Shown: positions 1-13,100 of the stretch, one piece after another
Numbering within the stretch: position 1 is the stretch's first letter
Layout of the letters: each line of letters starts with the position of its first letter
NCBI GenBank assembly: GCA_950106755.1
Contig: OX467082.1
Span: forward strand, 48,006,588 to 48,070,587
Source of the DNA: Climacium dendroides
Lineage: Eukaryota; Streptophyta; Bryopsida; Hypnales; Climaciaceae
Direction: 5' to 3'
DNA: 64,000 bases
Position numbers and translations under genes: made by a program
The notes under the pieces: generated by a model
The model's database searches: none
What the model was told of the DNA's origin: nothing
Seen by the model: the letters and a program-made list of their open reading frames with translations, nothing else

Positions 1-273
1 TTTTCAAAGTAATGTGCTCAAAATTGATTTGTAAAAATATTTATGATTTAAAAATAATAAATGGACCATATTCATGATGTGTAGCATAATCTCTATTGAC
101 GAAAAAAAATTGTATATGACATATTTTATATGATATATAAATTTTATTCAAGATCCTTTAGGTCATTAGGGATCAAAAAAGATAGCTTATTAATTTGGTG
201 TTCAAAAAATGCACACAAAGAGAATTTATAATTTTTTTTTATTTCCAATGAGATCCAATCACAAAAAAGCAAT
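1..273. other. AT-rich intergenic DNA
   Basis: No coding signal or recognisable repeat was seen. It is the flank of the long inverted-end element that begins near 274. Confidence 0.5.
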
Positions 274-520
274 TTAACCCCTACAGTCCCAAGGCCTCTT
301 TTTCATCAAAAACCACTCAATACTACCATTTCTATAGCAATGAGCAAAAAAAATTTAAAAATATTTTTTTTTTGTATATTTAACCATAGGTACTAGAATA
401 GTATAAAATGTGTGAAAAAAATTTTACAAACTTTGACCGTGTAGAGTGCAAGATATTTGCATTTAATTTGAAGGAAACAAGATGTTTTTGCTCAACTACA
501 TTTTTTGGCTTTCAACCTTC

Positions 521-1798
521 ATAACTTATAATTTTTGCTCTATTGATTTTGAATTTCTAATTTTGTATATGAAAAAATTGAGTTGAGATTCTAGGAATTA
601 AAAATATATAAAAATGCTCTTAATTCTCACTCATTAAACAATTGTTAAGTAGAAACAAGTTCAAGATTGAAGGAAAATCTAAATTGTTAATCGGTTTAAG
701 ATGGAATTGAAATACACTAATCTCAATAGTAAGATTGTTCTTGCTAGAGACCCTAACTTTGTGAAACTTTTTTTTTAATTGTGAAAATTGCATTCAAAAA
801 TGGATCCTAATAGTTGTTTTTTCAAGAAGATACTCTAATTGCCCCCAAAACAAGACTGTCCATAACTTTCTCATAACAAATCCAAATGGAATGAATAAAA
901 GCTTGCCATGTACATGAAAATATAATCTATAGAAAACAAAGTTTTTCTAAAGGTTATTTTTTGCTTGTTAAACTAAAAATAGTTTTTTTGTGCCATAACC
1001 TTTGTTCCTAGGCTCCAATTGAAATAAAAATAAAAATTGTATTTTTAGAAAACTAGTGTGTTTTTCTATCTTAAAAAAGAAAAATCACAAAAAATATTAA
1101 GACCATAGGAACCTGCCCAAAATCCATTTTCTCCCCTAAGGGGACAATGGAACATTAGGGGTTAATAAATGATGTTCAATTGCTTATTTGAACGCACTTA
1201 GTTGAGTGGACAACATGTATTGGACTATATGTATTGGACTTTGTATTCCTTCTTTAAGTCCATTACTTCTACTAATTCTACTTTAAATACCAAATATAAA
1301 TTTATTAGTATACAATCACAATTGTTCAAAAGAATAATAAAATTGTTGTACTCAATAATGTGTAGGAGAATAAGCAATTCACCTGAAATCAACCATTTGA
1401 ATGACCAAATGTTCAAATTTTGAACATTGGATAAAACAAACATGTCTCAAACAAATAGATGCTTTTTTTTTTCATCCATCTAATTTTTGTAGATTCATAT
1501 AATAGATTTTTAATATTTTTATAGTATAGAATTTTATAATTTTTTATTGTAAATATTTTGTGGTTCAAAAGGTATTTGCATGTTTTATGTCACATTGTTA
1601 CTTTTTGCAGTTCAAAAAATGACTTGAGTAAAGAAGTACATGAAAATTATAAAAAAAAATTACCATAAGTTGAATTTAACAATTTAAACTCAAACAAAAA
1701 ATTCAATTGTGAAAGTTACAAATATTCAATTTACAATCAATTTTAGAAAAAAATTCAAATCTTTGTTTCAAAGTTTATTCAAAAATATTAGTTACTCT
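521..1798. other. AT-rich DNA, no gene seen
   Basis: Short frames on both strands near 1202-1443 overlap each other and have no coding character. A TTAACCCCTAAT-like end occurs in reverse orientation at 1156-1165. Confidence 0.45.
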
Positions 1799-2031
1799 CA
1801 TCACAAAGTTTAAACCCTACGGTTTATCAATAGTTATCATGTGGTTATCATTGTTTCATGGGTTTGCACGTTAATTACAATTTATCGCATCATTACAATG
1901 CATTACTTGCAACTACATCATAACGATGCAAAGTAATGCACCGTAATGATGCGATAAATTGTAATTAACCATGAAACAACGATAACCACATGATAATTGT
2001 TGACAAACTATAGGGTTTAAACTTTGTGATG
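1799..2031. mobile_element. Foldback MITE (233 bp)
   Basis: The ends CATCACAAAGTTTAAACCCT and AGGGTTTAAACTTTGTGATG are exact inverted copies. Pairing continues through GATAACCACATGATAA-type and TTAATTACAATTTATCGCATCATTAC blocks almost to the centre near 1910. The whole unit would fold into one long hairpin. It has no coding capacity. No convincing target duplication was found, so the superfamily is unassigned. Confidence 0.75.
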
Positions 2032-2820
2032 CTATTAATAAATCTAATCATATGGATGTGATTTACAGATGACATAGGAGAACTTTTGTTTAAAATTGAT
2101 CACGAAATCATTGAATATTATTGAATTTAAGTTGAGTACTTTAATTACAACATTTAGACTACCTTTTATTCCTAAGGCATTAAGGTATGTACACCTCATT
2201 GTCTAAGTAATTATCCAAATATTGTTTCAAATTTTGAATTCCCAATCTTGATAGAGATTTGAATGGGATTCAAATTTATCTTAACCCCTAAAGGACTATG
2301 ACTATGTTTTATAATAAAAGTTTAATAAAAAATCAATTGATAGTTATATTTAGTCAATTGGTAACCCCACGTGCATTGTCCCATAATTCTTTTCAATCCA
2401 TCCAACCTTTCACCAATTGGTGATGGGAAAGCCCATGAAGTATGAAAGCTTTAATTCTACAAAGATGAGACCTATCACTAAGTAACTTTGCCAAAATGAT
2501 CTAATTAAGTGATTTGAAAAGTCATCCATAGCCACTTTTGGGTTGAAGCATCCTTACAAGGATAGTCTACAAGCTTATTAAATTCAAAGAATGCGCAATA
2601 TTGTCCAAAAGAGATCTACAAACTTATTTAGTTCAAATCTTAATTTGCATTTTTAGAGTAATTCACACAAAAGAAAGAAAATATAAAATTCATGAATTTA
2701 GAAAATTTAATTGAAGACTTGAAAGTGTGTGCACCAACTGAAGGTGATAAAACTTTATTCTAGTCTAATATCACATAGATAATCACCATAAAACCCCCCT
2801 ATGTTTTATGTGACATTTTA

Positions 2821-2988
2821 ATGATTTTAGGAGACAGATTTTAGTGAATGTCCAATAAGACAGTTTGTGTTTTTATATCAATAATAACATCCAATGCAAC
2901 ATCTAGATATTACATTCAACATTATTATTGACGTAAAAACACAAGTTGTTTTATTGGACATCCACTAAAATCCATCTCCTAAAATCAT
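2821..2988. mobile_element. Foldback MITE (168 bp)
   Basis: Arms of about 76 bp pair at roughly 85 percent: ATGATTTTAGGAGA at 2821 against TCTCCTAAAATCAT ending at 2988. The shared blocks are TGTCCAATAA and GTGTTTTTA. A solo fragment of the same arm (GTGGATGTCCAATAAAACAA) lies at about 3172-3210, and a weaker relative near 31710-31765. Confidence 0.7.
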
Positions 2989-3139
2989 AAAAACATCAAT
3001 TTTCTTATAATAAAAGTAGAGTTGGTTATATCTTTAACTCTTAAAGGTTACAATTTGCAACCACAATACCATAATATTCAATATAACTAGAAGTTTATAG
3101 AAAATGATGAGAAATTTAAAATCTCATTGGTAGGATGGT

Positions 3140-3252
3140 CTTTTTTTTCCTTCATACCTCCTTTTGAAGGGTTTTTAGTGGATGTCCAATAAAACAACTT
3201 GAATTTTTGAACTTGAAGGATTTTTTCCTTGATCCCTCCTTTTGAAGGGTTA
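3140..3252. repeat. Short duplicated motif CCTCCTTTTGAAGGGTT
   Basis: The motif CCTCCTTTTGAAGGGTT and its flanks occur twice, at about 3158 and 3236, with a solo arm of the 2821-2988 foldback between them. A minus-strand frame across it carries a duplicated NPSKGGxKEK peptide, which I take as a by-product of the repeat. Confidence 0.4.
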
Positions 3253-3918
3253 AAGAATTTCCTTGCTTCAAATAGAAACAACTTAAAAAAGGCATCCAAT
3301 GATCCAATAGACAAAAATACACTATTCATAAAAGAAAATTCTATCATTGCTACTTAATGATACGGCAATGTATTTGTCTTTATATAGTTTATACTTTAGA
3401 TTCTGTTTAATTTGTATAAGTTATAATTTATAGCTCACTTTGTTTAATTCTCTCAATGTGAATATACCCTTTACCAGAAGAAAGATATTTCCAATATGAA
3501 GACCATCGTGAATGGAATTTTGTTGGAAATGGCTAAAATATCTAAGCCTTATGGACTTAGATGGCAAAATTTATCCTTGATGCATCCATTAGAAGGTAGA
3601 CACTACAATAAAGAAATGACTTATTCCTTCTCCTAAAAAATCACTACAATAAAATGGGGTCCTAATCAATAGAAGTTCAATGTATTTATGTTGATTACGA
3701 CAAATTTTTTTTGGACTTTGTTATTTTGGCAATCTTCTAAATATCATTTTTATTTTCCCACATATCATAATTGTAGGACAAGGTCAACAAAAATAATTAT
3801 TTGAAAATATGCCAAAAATAAGTAAAATAAATAAGAGAAATTTTTGAATTTATCAAAAGTTAAATGGCCAAGGTATTGTAAGAAATGAAAATGCTAGCGG
3901 GAAATTCCAAAATAAAGT

Positions 3919-4093
3919 ATGGGGAATTTCATTAAAATGGCAAATATTTTGTGACTTTGACTATCCATAGTTCAAACTAGGTGGTCTAAAATCTAGTACA
4001 CTAATAGATTTCAAACTGCCTGGTTTGAACTATGGGAATGACACATTGTGAAAATGGCACATGGAATATCGCCATTTTAATGAAATTCCCCAT
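3919..4093. mobile_element. MITE with 23-bp inverted ends and AAGT target duplication
   Basis: The left end ATGGGGAATTTCATTAAAAT and the right end ATTTTAATGAAATTCCCCAT are exact inverted copies extending to GGC/GCC. Inner pairing continues around CATAGTTCAAACTA and GGTTTGAACTATGGGAA. AAGT flanks both sides (3915-3918 and 4094-4097). Length is 175 bp, with no coding capacity. Confidence 0.75.
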
Positions 4094-4097
4094 AAGT

Positions 4098-6159
4098 CCA
4101 ATGACCATCTACTATCAAGAAACTTTTAGATGGCAAGTTGAAGGACTTACTTCATTAACATTTAGTGAAAATGAAGGTTGGAGAGGTTGTTTTTATGATG
4201 AAATTTATTGTCAATCAAGAATCTTCAAAAGGTGTGGGATAATTTGAAGATGAGAGCTTGATCACTTGGTCTCAAAATGTAGGAAACTAGGAATTGTGTG
4301 CAAAGTAGAATTTTAAACTTCATTTTGATATAGTAGAATAACTTTTTTTTTAAAACTTCATATTAAAAAAATTTGTAAAATTAAGCCAAATTTTTATCCT
4401 TAAATTTTTTTTGAGATTTAGAACCTCCAATAAAAACTATGGTTGAATTTTAGAGAGGATGTTTGAAATTGTCAAAGAAAATGTCCCTTCCAATCCCTCT
4501 TTGAAATTTGTCCATAATTTTGATTACAATCTCAAAATCTTAAATATATTTTTGAAGATGAAAATTTGATTGATTTTACATATTATTATAATTCAAATTT
4601 TTCTCCAAAAAGTTATTCTACACTCCCTAAATGAAGTTTGGAATTCTATTTAACCACATTTCCTACTTTTGATTTAACTTTGAGTGGTTTAAGTCCTACT
4701 AATCTTAATTTATATATCCCTTATAGATTGTTTTATCTACTATTACCCAACTTGTATAAACAAATTGTCTTTTCACCTCCAAGAACACAAAAAGGGTGTG
4801 CATTCAAAGTTTAGTTGCTAAATATATTGAATTATTTTGAATATGGTGTTGAATTTTAAAATTTTAAAATTTAAAGTGCACAATCTACTTTGAAAATTTT
4901 AATTAATTATTTGGCATCAATGTGCTGGTTGTTGATGTAGCAATCCTACCCTTGTGGCAGGTCTGTTGATGTGGCAATCTTGCCTATGTGATAGGTTTTG
5001 CCTATGAGGCAGCCTACATAGTGTATTTTTGAATAATAACAATATTTTTTTTAATTTATTCAAATCGAGAAATAAAATCAACAAAAAGAAGTGTTGATTA
5101 TTGTCCAAACCAAAACATCCTAACCAATTGTCCTAACTAATATATATGAGTTGATTATCATGTTAGTTTAGATACTATTTTTTTTGTAGTGGATTCTTAG
5201 GTTCTTATAAAATGATAATGTAGTTATTGCACCCTCCACCATAGTTGGATAGACTATGGTAGTACTAAGTGCCTCACCAACATTTAGGTTTGAACTCATG
5301 ACTACCTCTCCAATTTTATTTTTAATATTTAATTGCAAGATCTTGAATAAGATCAATATAAAAAAGTGTAGAAGAAATTCCAAATTTTTTGACCATGTAG
5401 ATTGTAAGATATTAGTAGGGTGAAAGCAAAAAACAACTCCCTATTATGCTACATTTAGAGGTAGTAATGTGAGTACTATGAGCTTTTGGAGTTTTGAAAA
5501 TAAATATTTAAAAATAAAATAAATATGGAAGATTAGAAGAGTACTACAAAAAATCATATTTTCAAAAACTAAGATCTAAAAAACATTACTTCAAAAAATT
5601 TATATAATTTTTTATTTTTATTTTTTTTGTTAAAATTGCTAGAAAATAATGAAAATATTTAAGAATATACAACAAAAATGAGAAAATTTTAACAACTTTA
5701 CAAAAGTATTTATAAAAAGGTATGTTTAGATGTCTAGAAATGTATACTCAACAAAGTTTTATTTGCATCTATGTGTAGGACAATAAACTCATTTATTTAT
5801 AATTCCTTCTACCAATTCTTGTAACCTTAGTAAAAATATATAGTGTCCAAATTTTGAAGTGAAAATCATCATTTCATACTCATTCTAGTACTACTAGATT
5901 TTTAAATCTAAAATTTGAAAAATTAGAGAAATTGAGGTAAAATAATAAATTGTTTTTTAGAAATTGCTTAAAAATATCTATTGACATTGGCAATGTAGCT
6001 TTTACTTTTTATAAAACTTTTAAGTACTATGGAAAAAATTCCTAGAAGTTATGTCCAATTTTGTGTTGAGCAATCAACATATGATGCAAAATAGTACAAG
6101 TGTTTTATACTTTTACCCTATAGCATTTAAAGATAAATCTAAATGTCCAAAGTCTTCTC
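4098..6159. other. AT-rich DNA, no gene seen
   Basis: Only short frames of biased composition occur. A block at about 5388-5440 (GACCATGTAGATTGTAAGATATT) resembles the inner part of the 274/7462 inverted ends, so an older copy of that family may lie here. Confidence 0.4.
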
Positions 6160-6510
6160 CAAAATTGATGATTTGGGAAAAGTCATTATAAAGTATTGTT
6201 TGGAAGAATATTTTGGTATTGATTTAGGAATAAAATTTGTAGATTTTGAATTTTAGATTCCATTTGTATAGTTGAATTCACCAATGCTATCACCATATTT
6301 TTTTATAAATTTTGAATGGAAAATTTTAAAATTCCTTATAAATTTAATTACAAACTAAATATTTTCATTTTTTGAGTAAAACTTGTTGGAATGCATTTGA
6401 AACAAGGTTCTCTTGACATGGTGATTTTTTGAAATTTTTGTATTCTTTAATTCTATGACCTCATTTATGCAAATTCAATTTTGAACTAGAGTCAATGCAA
6501 TTTTATCTTG
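6160..6510. repeat. Dispersed repeat, inverted copy at 37060-37400
   Basis: The reverse complement of this segment matches about 37060-37400. Shared blocks include ATTGACTCTAGTTCAAAATT, GAGAACCTT followed by a TTTCAAAT-type block, and ATATTCTTxCAAA. The copies are about 31 kb apart and moderately diverged. No protein was recognised. Confidence 0.6.
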
Positions 6511-6650
6511 GTCAATCACTTGAAAAATGCCTTGAATAGTGCATTGGCAAACAACTAGTTTTGTTTTTTCTTGACTCAGCCTAGCCCTATTGTGTTGGTC
6601 TGTTTGTGTAGGAATCAATTACATGGGAACTAGGTACCATTGGGAACTTA

Positions 6651-6773
6651 AGGTACTTTCACACTTGGTGTTAAAGGTGTTGTTATTGAAGATCTTAGGA
6701 ACAAATTTAGACCTTCTTTTGGATCAAATTCACATTCCAAACAACACTTCCAACACCAAGTGTGAACATACCT
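6651..6773. mobile_element. Small MITE, AGGTA ends
   Basis: The ends AGGTACTTTCACACTTGGTG and CACCAAGTGTGAACATACCT pair over about 35 bp at roughly 83 percent. It lies inside a sequence (GTACCATTGGGAA on both sides) that recurs without the insert near 29750-29790, which supports insertion. The ends resemble those of 7678-7949 and 21367-21670. Confidence 0.6.
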
Positions 6774-6998
6774 TTAGTACCATTGGGAAAGGTAACCCAT
6801 ACTTTACCCCTCCCATCCAAGTTTTTTGGTCTTGAGTAGCATTCGGGATGTTCTTTTAGTTTTACCAACTAATTTCAACAAATTTGCATAGTGAACCGTT
6901 TTATCATGTACCGAGTCCAATTATTTTCTCTATTAAAAAAATATTTAAAAAAATTCAAAATAGAAAATTTATAGAAATTTTCCCTAGTTTTTTTCTCT

Positions 6999-7141
6999 GA
7001 TGTTTTCATATTGCAACCGGCAATTTCACTGGCTAACTTTGAAGTTGCTGTATGTTCATTTGGACGCCATACTTTCACTGCAAGGACAGATGCCTCCACC
7101 TTGATGACATTGATCCAATTTACAAAAAACTAATGCAACTT
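6999..7141. repeat. Direct repeat, unit 1
   Basis: Matches 7512-7653 in direct orientation: GATGTTTTC, CAATTTCACTGGCTAACTTT, TTCATTTGGACGCCATACTT and ACAAAAAACTAATGCAACTT. The right long inverted end (7201-7462) sits between the two copies, as if inserted next to or within an older sequence. Confidence 0.7.
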
Positions 7142-7511
7142 AGAAAATATTCAACATAAAAACTTAGAAAATCAAAATTGACAATGCAAAAGAATTTAGT
7201 TAAAAAGATTCAAAGCCAAAAAATCTAGTCAAATAAGTTGCAAAAAAACTTGTTTTTTTCACTTTGAATGCAAATATCTTGCAATCTATGCGGTCAAATT
7301 TGATGAAATTTTTACCACATGTTCTCAAACAAGTTAAGTACAAGATTCTATGGTTGGATTTTGAAAAAACATATTTTTTGGGGGTTTCTTAGGCGAACGC
7401 AACAGAAGTGGTAGTTCTCAGTGGTTTTTGATAGAAAACACCCTCAGGGCTTTAGGGGTTAAAAAAATAAAAAATAAAAAATTTATAAAAAATTTCAGTA
7501 GTGTTTTTTTA

Positions 7512-7653
7512 TGATGTTTTCGAATTGCAACCAGCAATTTCACTGGCTAACTTTGAACTTATTGTATGTTCATTTGGACGCCATACTTTGACTATAGGGA
7601 CAGATGCCTCCATAGATGACATTGATCCCTTTACAAAAAACTAATGCAACTTG
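7512..7653. repeat. Direct repeat, unit 2
   Basis: Second copy of the 6999-7141 unit, about 90 percent identical by eye. Confidence 0.7.
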
Positions 7654-7677
7654 GGACATCACCTCTTGGAATATATA

Positions 7678-7949
7678 AGGTAGGTACACCCAAATGTGGC
7701 ACTGACCTTGAACCACCATCTATAGCATATGTACATCTCCAAAATCAGTTCTGTACCTATGTGGAAGAAATGCTTTTAGAACTAGACTTTGTTCCTTCAT
7801 AACTTTTGCATACAGTATCCAAATGTCACATTCTTTGGTGCATTGAAATCCCCTTTCACTTGCCAACAAGAACATGCAGAAGCTTGACCAACCTAATAAT
7901 AGAAAACAGGATTAGTAGCAAAAAATGGTAGGTTTGGGTGTACCTACCT
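7678..7949. mobile_element. MITE with TA target site, AGGTAGGTACACCCAAA ends
   Basis: The 17-bp ends AGGTAGGTACACCCAAA and TTTGGGTGTACCTACCT are perfect inverted copies. TA lies directly outside both (7676-7677 and 7950-7951). Length is 272 bp, with no coding capacity. A TA target suggests Tc1/mariner-like mobilisation. The TAA...TTA flank also leaves PIF/Harbinger possible. Confidence 0.75.
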
Positions 7950-7951
7950 TA

Positions 7952-9480
7952 AGTAACCCTAATATAGTACAGTCAGGTATTGAAAGCTTATAAACTGCCT
8001 TTTGGAGCCATTCAAATTTTTGTGCAATGTGGATTATAATTGATATTTTTTTGGTACTTAAGCATAATTATCATTGCATCCTTACACAATCAAGTATACC
8101 CAAGTTTTAATTTCAAAAAATCAAAACTCTATTTTTGGTGAATTATTTCATTTAAAATTCATGATTTTACATTATCATTGATTGAAAATCATTGGTGATG
8201 AATTTTGATTGCGTTGATATGTAGGAAACATCTATATGCACATCTTTCCTTCCCACAAGCATCTCTAAAAAAGCTTCAAAAATCCATCTATAGAGATTTC
8301 AATGTTGGTGTGATTGTATCCAAATTTTGTAAAATAGATGTCTTTTTATTGTAATTAGATTTTTCTATTTGCACCTCACATAGTAACTAATTTCGTACGT
8401 TTGAGCATGATGGTACAATTACTTTGTCAAAATCAAGTTAAAATATAGAGATATCTATTTCTTTAAAATTTGGTGATACGACAGTTTTCATTGAACTTTT
8501 CATCGATCATATTTTTGTTACTTAAAGGAATGTTTTTTAATATGAAAGGTGTGTGTATGGATGTTCCCTACATATCCATGCAATTGAATTAAAAAAGATT
8601 GTCACCAATTGTATTCAATAGAATATAATGTAAACCCACAAAATTTGATTTAAAAAACTCACCCAAAATTGAATTTTGCTTTTATGAAATTGAAATTTGA
8701 TATGCTTGATTGGGATTGGGTAAGAATTTAGTGATCTTTATGCAAGACAAAAAAAGTCAATTTTATTCTATATTATGTACAAATTTTTGGATGGCTCCAC
8801 AAGGCAATTTGTAAACTTTTAGTACCTAGCTGTACAAGAATGAGAACATTGCTTTCTCATGACCAAACTCACACTTTTATCATGTACCACAATTTTTATG
8901 CTGTAAATGTACTTGGCAAATGTGCAAGAAAGAAGATTGACCAAGTGCTAATGCCCAGGTACACAACTCTTGTATTATATGCAGGATCATCGGCATTAAG
9001 ATAGCTTTTGTAAAAATTATATCAAATAAAAAAGATCCAAAATTTAGATGAAGACCAAATTAAAAATAAATAAATGTAGAAATTGTTGGATTGCATATAT
9101 TTTAGAATAAAAACTCACAATATATATAAGAAGAATTGAAACACATATGCGTAGTCTTAAAATGTTCATACAAGAAGTTCCCTCCAATTAAAAATAATTT
9201 TTTATTAATAAGTCCCCAAAGTTGGGTAGCTTGTCCCATGATGTATGTATTAAAAAAAACTCATATAATAAGTTTTTTAATGCTATTATTGTCCACAAAG
9301 CATATTCATTTCATGTATATGATAACATTTTTGGATTCCATGTTAAAATGGCTACAAGAATTCTCTACATTAAAACAAATTATATCCCTTTAAATTGGAC
9401 AAAGATGCATTAGAAGTGATTATAATCAGGACCATATAATATGGAAGTTGCGTATCTAGGGCACTCCTGAAGTATTGTCA
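7952..9480. other. AT-rich DNA, no gene seen
   Basis: No convincing exon, RNA gene or structured repeat was found. Frames near 9136-9413 overlap in two phases and show no coding bias. Confidence 0.45.
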
Positions 9481-9717
9481 CAAATGAACAATACCTCTTC
9501 CTAGCCTGTGTCTTTATCCCTTTCCCTTTACACTGCCTCAGATATGCTGGGTGAATACAACTCTAACAGGAATTTATCTTACTGCCTCAGTTTATATTGG
9601 CCGGCGTCGTTCTGGATGGGTTCATGTATTCGTGCACAGTGCCTGCATCTCAGACAGTTACCTGCAGGTTGCAAAGCTCGATCACCCACGGACCGACGGA
9701 CTCACAGCCAAGTTAAG

Positions 9718-10103
9718 CTATTGCGTGCCCTTGACATGGGGCTCTCCGACCTCCAAATTCTCAACATCATCCTGGGTAGTTATCTTCGCCTGAAGGTCAG
9801 CTGATGAGTCCCAAGCTACCGGGTGGTCCACTCCAGGCATACGCTCCTCCAGGTTGGATTCCAGATTTCCTTCTGGCACGGCCATGCTCGGTGTAGCAAA
9901 TTGAGGATGCCTTACAACATTCGAGATCTGCTCTAGCATACCCGGCGGGCTGGCTTCAGTGACAACTTCCTCTTCCACTTGAGCTTCAGCGTGAGCTTTG
10001 TCTTCGAGAGGTTGCGGCTGACCGCCTGCGAGAATTCCAACGACATCCGGTGCAGGGGCGTGAGCTGCAGGGACGGGAGCCTGTGGCGGTAGATGTTGCG
10101 GAG
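9718..10103 (-). CDS. Putative terminal exon, proline/acidic-rich
   Basis: Acceptor CCGTGACTGTGATTGCAG precedes the exon, whose phase-1 entry matches the previous donor. It encodes a proline/alanine stretch (PPQAPVPAAHAPAPD), a glutamate-rich stretch (AQVEEEVVTEASPPG) and a C-terminus ending GEPHVKGTQ before TAG. Low-complexity composition suggests a disordered tail. A further splice before the stop cannot be excluded. Confidence 0.55.
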
Positions 10104-13100
10104 CTGCAATCACAGTCACGGGAATCATCGATACAGTAGCGGGCACCACAAACCACAAACGTCAAATTCATTAAATTGATGTATTTGTGGCAAAATTTCA
10201 AGAGATTCAATAGCCCTTTATAGCCCTTTTAATTTAATTTGCAGGAGCCTTTCTTTTAGTTAGTTCGCAATTAAATGAGTCTTAAATATTAGAGCATATA
10301 TGCACTTCATCGAATGCAAGTACGTCACACCTTTGGTCAGTCGCTCTGAATCTCACGAGGTTAACGAATTTGACCACAACGGATAAATAGGATGACACCC
10401 TCACACTTCAGTGTCTTTCTGGGGTGTCATTCTATCTCAGACCCTCTCCAACAAATAGATTCACGACCCTGTGTGCCATTGTACAATTCGCAAGCATGTG
10501 GATAGGACACTCCGCTGTTCGCCCTAATCTCATAGACAATAATCTTCATACCCTCGATCTAGTGCTTCATGATCGATCAACCAAGTATCATACACAGAGA
10601 TTCTGATTGATGCCAGGCAAATTGGTTCGAGTTAAATGCTCACCTCCAGCTGTTACGTCGTCCATCGTACTGGAAGGAGCCACACCGCTTTCGGCGACGG
10701 ACGAAAGCACTTGATGGCGTCTGACCATCGTGATGTTTGCTTCATCCCTTTCAATCTGTCGAGGAAGGCTCACTATCTCGGCCACTGCTAGCAACATGTC
10801 CACATCAGCTTCGGCTGCAGCAGCATTATCTGCATCGATGTTCTCCACGGGATCTTGTATCGCCAGGAGCTGATCAACTGCATGCATAAAAATATCGGGA
10901 AATAAATCAGCGTAACCGGATTTAAGAGCACCTGAAAACAAGAGGAACAATAGATCGAAAACAGTCTGTAGAGAATTTATACTTTGATTCTAACGCTTCT
11001 TCAATGACTAAGAACGTACTGTACTAAATGGCGCACCTCACGGGATGTGATGCAGTCCATAGCAGGTGCAAGCTACCCACTGGGTCGCGGAGCTCAAGCT
11101 GAGCTACAGGCTAGGCACGTATTCTAGCTAAAAGCAATGCTCCTTCTCAGAGTCACCGATGAATGAAATTACTACAGCTCTCAAAACCCAGAGCTCTACC
11201 TATTGACCCAAAACACAGCTGGTAACAAACAGGACATGCAGAGCCATATATATCATGCAGTCATTGCTGTACACTGAAGTCTATAATGGTGAGTACAGGT
11301 TCACAAATTCCCCTAGAAATGTGTAAGCATCTCAAATGAGCATCTCGTCCATATCTTTAACCATGCATCTGTGCGTGATAAGCGTCAAGGATCGGACCTA
11401 GCCGAGCGTTGTACTGCCCTTCCCGATCAATGTTCGGAAAGAGCAAGAGCACCAAATCACCAGGAGCAGAGGGCATTGCTAAGGTGTCACCGAGATCTTC
11501 CCACGGTTCGTCCAACGCAGAGCCCGGAACTCCTCTTCCTCTGTTACACACGCAAGCATTCACTGTTAGCTCTCGCACATGCTTACAAAATAATACATGA
11601 TTGAATGGTCACTCTATTCACAACTATTACTTGTAGTTGACTAGGAGCCTTGTTATCGTCAACGCGTCAACTGTCTGAGCTAGAGCTAGATCAAGTTGAA
11701 AGCAGGATTAGATGCCAAAGATCAGATAAAGTCAGAATAAATATCACAATTCATTTAAATCCACTCTGATCAGAGGAAACGATGTGCAGATCTGGAGCGC
11801 TGGCTCGCAACTTCCGGGGAATACTGTAAGTCTCTAACTTGTAGCTGATTCCAGGGATGTACATCGATAACGAATGTCCGGTTTAAGACGTTTTAAAATA
11901 TGATTATTTCAATCAGGTCATAGATTGGGTTAGAAACTCAGAATGTAGAATGTAGGTCCCCGATTCTACATCATTAATTCTCTCCCTGATTTGCAGATTG
12001 ATAACGTACTGTGATGTCCATTAAACACTCTGGCTCTAAAAGCGTTCTCTAACGCAGAGTTACATGTAATTGGCTTTCTCCACTAACCCGAAATGTACAA
12101 ACGGTGTATAAAAGCGTTCTCTAACGCAGAGTTACATATTGGCTTTCTCCACTAACCCGAAATGTACAAACACTGTACAGTACGTTAAGGAGGTGCCACG
12201 GACACTTTTAGCAACCACTGCGTTTTAACTTCAAAAATTCATAACTAATTCCACGAAGCTCCAAAAAATATGAAACGACTTGGATTAGAAGCCAGTTCCA
12301 TGTGTCATTCACAAAAAATTTACTGAAGAATATTTCAAGAAACTTAACCTCTCCAAATTAATTTTCAGCTCTTAAATGGGCACTTTATGGACCTCCTACA
12401 TTACAATCAAAATCTGACATTTCCAAGAATCCACTCTTACTAGTACTTGTTTTGGTAAGTCCAATAGTATAATCTTGAAGAGTACTTACTATTAGTTCTA
12501 TATTCCCAAACTATTAGTCCATTATTTCTAAAAATACCAAAAGATCAAAGCAATCCAAATTGAACTTCAAAATTCAGCTCAACATTCTAAATTTAAAGGA
12601 ACATTTTGACCTAGAGAAGTTAAGGTCTATTTTAGTTTTGCACTATCTTGGTTTTTAAATTCATTAAATGCATATCTTCTAAAACATATTATGTAGTGAC
12701 CTATAACCCTAAGGGCCGCTTTACACTAGAAAATGAAGCCATGGATAGCAAGCTTTTAACCAATGAAAGCTTTCAAAATTTAAAGGACCAAGGAATGTAA
12801 AACTACACTTAAGAATTTTAAGTGTGAGAATTTTAAAGGAGAGAATGTTGTAGACAACACTTTTGTCTTTTGTGACAAAAAAACGGAATAAGTTTTGGGT
12901 CCCCAAATTTGTAATGAAGCCATCTTAAGAGGTAGGCCTGAATTGTAACTTAGCTAATCATTGTAAAGCAACTCACATTTATGAGCTGCCATAGTTTAGA
13001 AAGTGTTTCTCAACCGTTCAGATGCGTGCCATTCATGATGTTCAGATCGATATTAATGTCCGGAACTACTCTAGAGCTCTCCACTTTGCTTACATGAGCG

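Larger units (their letters stand above)
274..7462. mobile_element. Possible 7.2-kb element with long terminal inverted repeats
   Basis: The left end (about 274-520) starts TTAACCCCTACAG. It runs through blocks such as TCAAAAACCACT, GCAAGATATTTGCAT and TTTTTTGGCTTT. The reverse complement of the right end (about 7201-7462) shows the same blocks in the same order, starting TTAACCCCTAAAG. The two ends therefore pair over about 250 bp with moderate divergence. No intact transposase frame was found between them, only AT-rich DNA and smaller nested repeats. No clear target duplication was found. The alternative is two separate copies of one terminal family lying in opposite orientation. Confidence 0.45.

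Noticed and set aside
5180..5310. Possible tRNA-derived SINE head (GAGTTCAAACC on the minus strand)
   Set aside because: Only a B-box-like match; no A-box at the right distance and no target duplication.
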